NCBI GenBank assembly: GCA_964625865.1
Contig: CAZVEV010000275.1
Location: 1 to 8,499, forward strand
DNA from: CAZVEV01 sp964625865
GTDB taxonomy: Bacteria; Planctomycetota; Phycisphaerae; SM23-33
DNA: 8,499 bases
Direction: 5' to 3'
Of the stretch, positions 5,896 to 8,499 are shown in pieces. The translations under genes and the position numbers were made by a program. The notes under the pieces were generated by a model that was not told where the DNA came from, ran no database searches, and saw only the letters and a list, made by a program, of their open reading frames with translations. Positions within the stretch are counted from its first letter, which is position 1. Each line of letters begins with the position of its first letter.

Positions 5896-8400
5896 TTACT
5901 TGGCGCCGAATACTGATGGGTGGCGCGGCTTGGCCGCTTTCACCTTTGGATCAATCGTGACGGTCAGACCCAGGCGGTGGGTTCGCGGTTCGAGGCACTC
6001 GGTATCGCTGCAGGCCTGTGATTCCAGCATCAGGGGGATGATGACGGTTCCGGCGCGGGCGTCGGGCTTGAGGGTAAACGCCGCGCGAATCCAGACCGTC
6101 CCTTCGTAGACGCTCATCGCCTCGGTGCTGAACGGCAGCGTGACGGTGCGGGGTTTGGGGTAGGTCACCGGGCTCAGCGTCCCAAGGCCGTTGAGGGACT
6201 GGGCCAGCGAGGTCGCGACGAGATTCTTGTCGGACGGTGCGTGCGAGTTGACGTGCCACCCGGCGTCTATCGTCAGGCGAACGGCGAGGTCGATCGTCGC
6301 ACCCGGGGCGGCGGTGACGCGTGAGGCGAACAGGTCAACCGCCACGCGTTGCGAGCCGGCCGACGCGTCGGGCCTCGGGCCCTTGGCCGCTGCGGAGGGC
6401 CTGACCACGTCCAGGTACCGCCCCACCGCCGAGAACATCCGGTTCATGCCGCGCGGCGATCGAACCAGCAGGCCCTGAAAGCCCTTGAGCGTCTCGGTGC
6501 CGAGGTCCGTGTACCTCCGCTTCCCGCTCAAGGCGCCCAGGCGAATCAGCACGTCGGCGGCCACCGCGTTGCCCGACGGGACGGCCTGGTCGGTGGGGTC
6601 CTTGACACGGTTGAGCAGCTTCTCGTGATCGCTCGAGGTGAAGAAGAACCCCCCGCCGGCGGGGTCCTTGTGGAATTGGATCATGGTATCCACGAGGTTG
6701 CCGGCCTCGTCGAGCCAGCGCTTCCGGCCGGTGGTCTCGTGCAGGTCCAGCAGGGCGTCGGCGAGAAAGGCATAGTCCTCGAGATAGGCGTTGAGCTTGG
6801 CCCCGCCGGTCCGGTAGGTCCGCAGGAGGCGGCCCTTCTTGCGCATTGTCTTGAGGATGAAGTCCGCGGCCTTGACCGCGGCGGCGGTATAGCGCGGCTC
6901 GTCCAGGTGCTTGCCCGCATGCGCCAGGGCGCCGATCATCAGGGCGTTCCAACTGACCAGCACCTTGTCGTCGCGATGCGGCCAGATGCGCTTGACGCGG
7001 ACGGCCAGCAGCTTCGCCAGGCCGGCTGACAGGCGGCGCGTCAATTCGTCGGCCGGGACCTTCTCCTTCTTGGCCAGCTCGGCCAGCGACGCCCTCAGGT
7101 GCGGGATGTTCGTGCCCGGCTTCTCGCCGCTGGCCTGGTCGCGGAAGTTGCCTCCCTCGACGATGTTGTAGACGCGACAGAACAGCTCACCGTCGCCCTT
7201 GCCGAGAATGTCGAGGACCTCTTTGCGGTCCCAGAGGTAGAACTTGCCCTCCTGGCCTTCGCTGTCGGCGTCGAGGGCCGAGTGGAACCCGCCCGCCGGG
7301 TCAGCCATCTCCCGGAGGACCCAGTCGCACGTCCGCCGGGCGATATGCTTGTAGCGGGCATCCCTGGTGGCCAGGTATCCGTCGACGTAGGCCCGCGCGA
7401 GCTGCGCGTTGTCGTAGAGCATCTTCTCGAAGTGCGGCAGGAGCCACACCGCATCGGTCGAATACCGATGGAAGCCCCCGCCCACGTGGTCGTGAATGCC
7501 CCCCCGTCCCATCCAGTCCAGCGTGGTGGTGGCCATCTTCAGCAGAGCCGGATCGCCCGTCCGCTTGTATTCCGCCAGCAGCAGCCGCAGCGCCCCGTGC
7601 GGCGGGAACTTCGGCGCCCGCCCGAACCCGCCGAACTGCGGATCGAACGTGGCGCGGATCGTCCGCGTCGCCCCGTCGAGCAGCCCGTGGGACAGGCGCC
7701 CCCGGGCCTTGAGCGACGCCCCGGATGAGGCGTAACGCTTCATCGTGTCAGCGATCTGCTTGGCACGGGCGTCCACGTCGGTGCGCTTGGTCCGCCAGAC
7801 CTCGGCCAGCCGGGTGAGAACCGTCTTGAACCCGATCATGCCGCGGCGGTCCTCGCGTGGGAAGTAGGTCCCGGCGTACCATGGCTTACCCCCCGGTGTC
7901 AGCCACAGCGAGTTGGGCCAGCCCCCGCGACCGGTCATCAACTGGGTCGCCGTCATGTAGATCTGGTCGACGTCGGGTCGCTCTTCGCGGTCGACCTTTA
8001 TCGCGATGTAATGGGCGTTGATGATCTTGGCCACGTCGTCGTGCTCGAACGACTCGTGCTCCATAACGTGGCACCAGTGGCAGGTGGAATAGCCGACCGA
8101 CAGGAAGATCGGCTTGTTCTCCTTCTTGGCCCGGGCGAAGGCCTCGGGGCCCCACGGATACCAGTCGACGGGATTGCGGGCGTGCTGGAGCAGGTACGGG
8201 CTCTTTTCGTGGATCAGCCTGTTGAATTCCTTGCCGCCGTCGGCGGGCAGCTTGGCGATCTCGTCGGCCGAGGGCAGCGGCTTGCGTGCTTGGGGCATGG
8301 TGTCCTCCCCGGCGCACGGCCCGGCCGTCCGCCAGATAATCGCCGCCAGCACGATCGCGCCGGCGACGCCTGCTTTGGTGAGGGACTGTCGTGTGGTCAT
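5896..8400 (-). CDS. yyaL: Exported YyaL/SPATA20-type thioredoxin-domain protein with DsbD_N-like C-terminus
   Basis: An 834-residue protein in three parts. Residues 1-30 look like a Sec signal (TTRQSLTK, then hydrophobic 10-23), without a lipobox. Residues about 60-205 match the DUF255 thioredoxin-like domain, with KSPYLLQHARNPVDWYPWG (66-84) and the active-site-like CHWC (107-110). Residues about 240-665 are the all-helical (alpha/alpha) toroid typical of YyaL, with GGGFHRYS (307-314), HFEKMLYD (323-330), DADSEGQEGKFYLW (377-390), SWNALMIGA (483-491) and PSGNAVAA (608-615). Residues about 685-818 resemble the N-terminal domain of DsbD: GWHVNSHAP (714-722), VYEG (764-767) and ACSDTECLEP (796-805), with Cys797 and Cys802. 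Family function is poorly defined; a redox or sugar-processing role has been suggested. Standard family members end near residue 665, so the tail is an extension. The ATG has GAGGAG (8409-8414) seven to eight bases upstream. The export and the fusion are inferences from sequence. Confidence 0.9.
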   Translation of the reverse strand: MTTRQSLTKAGVAGAIVLAAIIWRTAGPCAGEDTMPQARKPLPSADEIAKLPADGGKEFNRLIHEKSPYLLQHARNPVDWYPWGPEAFARAKKENKPIFLSVGYSTCHWCHVMEHESFEHDDVAKIINAHYIAIKVDREERPDVDQIYMTATQLMTGRGGWPNSLWLTPGGKPWYAGTYFPREDRRGMIGFKTVLTRLAEVWRTKRTDVDARAKQIADTMKRYASSGASLKARGRLSHGLLDGATRTIRATFDPQFGGFGRAPKFPPHGALRLLLAEYKRTGDPALLKMATTTLDWMGRGGIHDHVGGGFHRYSTDAVWLLPHFEKMLYDNAQLARAYVDGYLATRDARYKHIARRTCDWVLREMADPAGGFHSALDADSEGQEGKFYLWDRKEVLDILGKGDGELFCRVYNIVEGGNFRDQASGEKPGTNIPHLRASLAELAKKEKVPADELTRRLSAGLAKLLAVRVKRIWPHRDDKVLVSWNALMIGALAHAGKHLDEPRYTAAAVKAADFILKTMRKKGRLLRTYRTGGAKLNAYLEDYAFLADALLDLHETTGRKRWLDEAGNLVDTMIQFHKDPAGGGFFFTSSDHEKLLNRVKDPTDQAVPSGNAVAADVLIRLGALSGKRRYTDLGTETLKGFQGLLVRSPRGMNRMFSAVGRYLDVVRPSAAAKGPRPDASAGSQRVAVDLFASRVTAAPGATIDLAVRLTIDAGWHVNSHAPSDKNLVATSLAQSLNGLGTLSPVTYPKPRTVTLPFSTEAMSVYEGTVWIRAAFTLKPDARAGTVIIPLMLESQACSDTECLEPRTHRLGLTVTIDPKVKAAKPRHPSVFGAK

Positions 8401-8408
8401 GATTCGAT

Positions 8409-8414
8409 CTCCTC
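8409..8414 (-). promoter_or_regulatory. Ribosome-binding site of the YyaL-like gene
   Basis: The minus strand reads GAGGAG here, eight bases before the ATG at 8400. It supports the upstream start that includes the signal peptide over the internal Met35. Confidence 0.7.
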
Positions 8415-8441
8415 GCCGGACGCAACCGCCGGCGACGCGTC

Positions 8442-8471
8442 ATTCTAGGAGCCTGTCGGAGAACCCCGCAA
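8442..8471 (-). promoter_or_regulatory. Candidate promoter of the YyaL-like gene
   Basis: On the minus strand TTGCGG (8466-8471) and TAGAAT (8442-8447) are separated by 18 bases. The -10 matches consensus at five of six positions, the -35 at three. It would give a leader of about 35 bases that includes a GCCGG/CCGGC stem. The bases beyond 8448 resemble an insertion-sequence end, so the -35 may come from foreign DNA. Confidence 0.4.
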
Positions 8472-8499
8472 CCTGGAGTTTCTAGTCTGGGTGTCGTGA

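Noticed and set aside
6349..7728. Two long plus-strand open frames opposite the YyaL-like gene
   Set aside because: Both are shadows of the reverse gene: no motifs, no ribosome-binding sites, and the opposite strand carries continuous family conservation.
8313..8400. Lipoprotein signal on the YyaL-like protein
   Set aside because: The cysteine at residue 29 is preceded by Ala-Gly-Pro, which is not a lipobox, so a plain Sec signal is more likely.

Overview
This is a GC-rich bacterial window with six genes, five of them forming a compact assimilatory sulfur locus. The genome type is uncertain. An exported YyaL-like protein, a ferredoxin-type sulfite reductase and a hairpin repeat of the 'AAGCGGCAAGATGCCGCTT' kind made me think of Planctomycetota or a related Gram-negative lineage. 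That is only an impression: no rRNA or phylogenetic marker is present.

Layout. Bases 1-180 hold no gene, only a convincing terminator for the leftward unit. Two genes point left: metY (181-1488, O-acetylhomoserine sulfhydrylase) and, upstream of it, cysK (1573-2529, cysteine synthase). A 199-base A+T-richer divergent control region (2530-2728) separates them from three genes pointing right: an Rrf2-family regulator (2729-3178) with three cysteines spaced like an Fe-S regulator, a two-repeat ferredoxin-type siroheme sulfite reductase (3259-4908), and cysH (5116-5859, Fe-S type APS reductase). Between the last two lies a 119-base element made of two inverted hairpins. Converging on cysH from the right is a large exported YyaL/SPATA20-type protein (5896-8400) whose C-terminus looks like the N-terminal domain of DsbD. 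The last 99 bases are its leader and promoter region.

How the genes work together. CysH reduces APS to sulfite, the siroheme enzyme reduces sulfite to sulfide, and sulfide is captured on O-acetylserine by CysK (cysteine) or on O-acetylhomoserine by MetY (homocysteine, leading to methionine). The Rrf2 protein, transcribed divergently from cysK, is the obvious candidate controller of both arms. Sulfate uptake, ATP sulfurylase, siroheme synthesis and serine or homoserine acetylation are not in the window and must be elsewhere. The YyaL-like gene is probably a separate transcription unit with no evident sulfur-assimilation role, although it also carries thiol chemistry motifs.

Most noteworthy: the paired-hairpin (REPIN-like) element with a compensating base-pair change between its arms; the sulfite reductase with full cysteine sets in both halves; the Rrf2 regulator with a possible cluster site beside sulfur genes; the YyaL-DsbD_N fusion; and several palindromes or repeats at gene starts. 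I see no CRISPR array, tRNA, rRNA or complete mobile element. The genes themselves belong to known families, and I do not claim a wholly new system.
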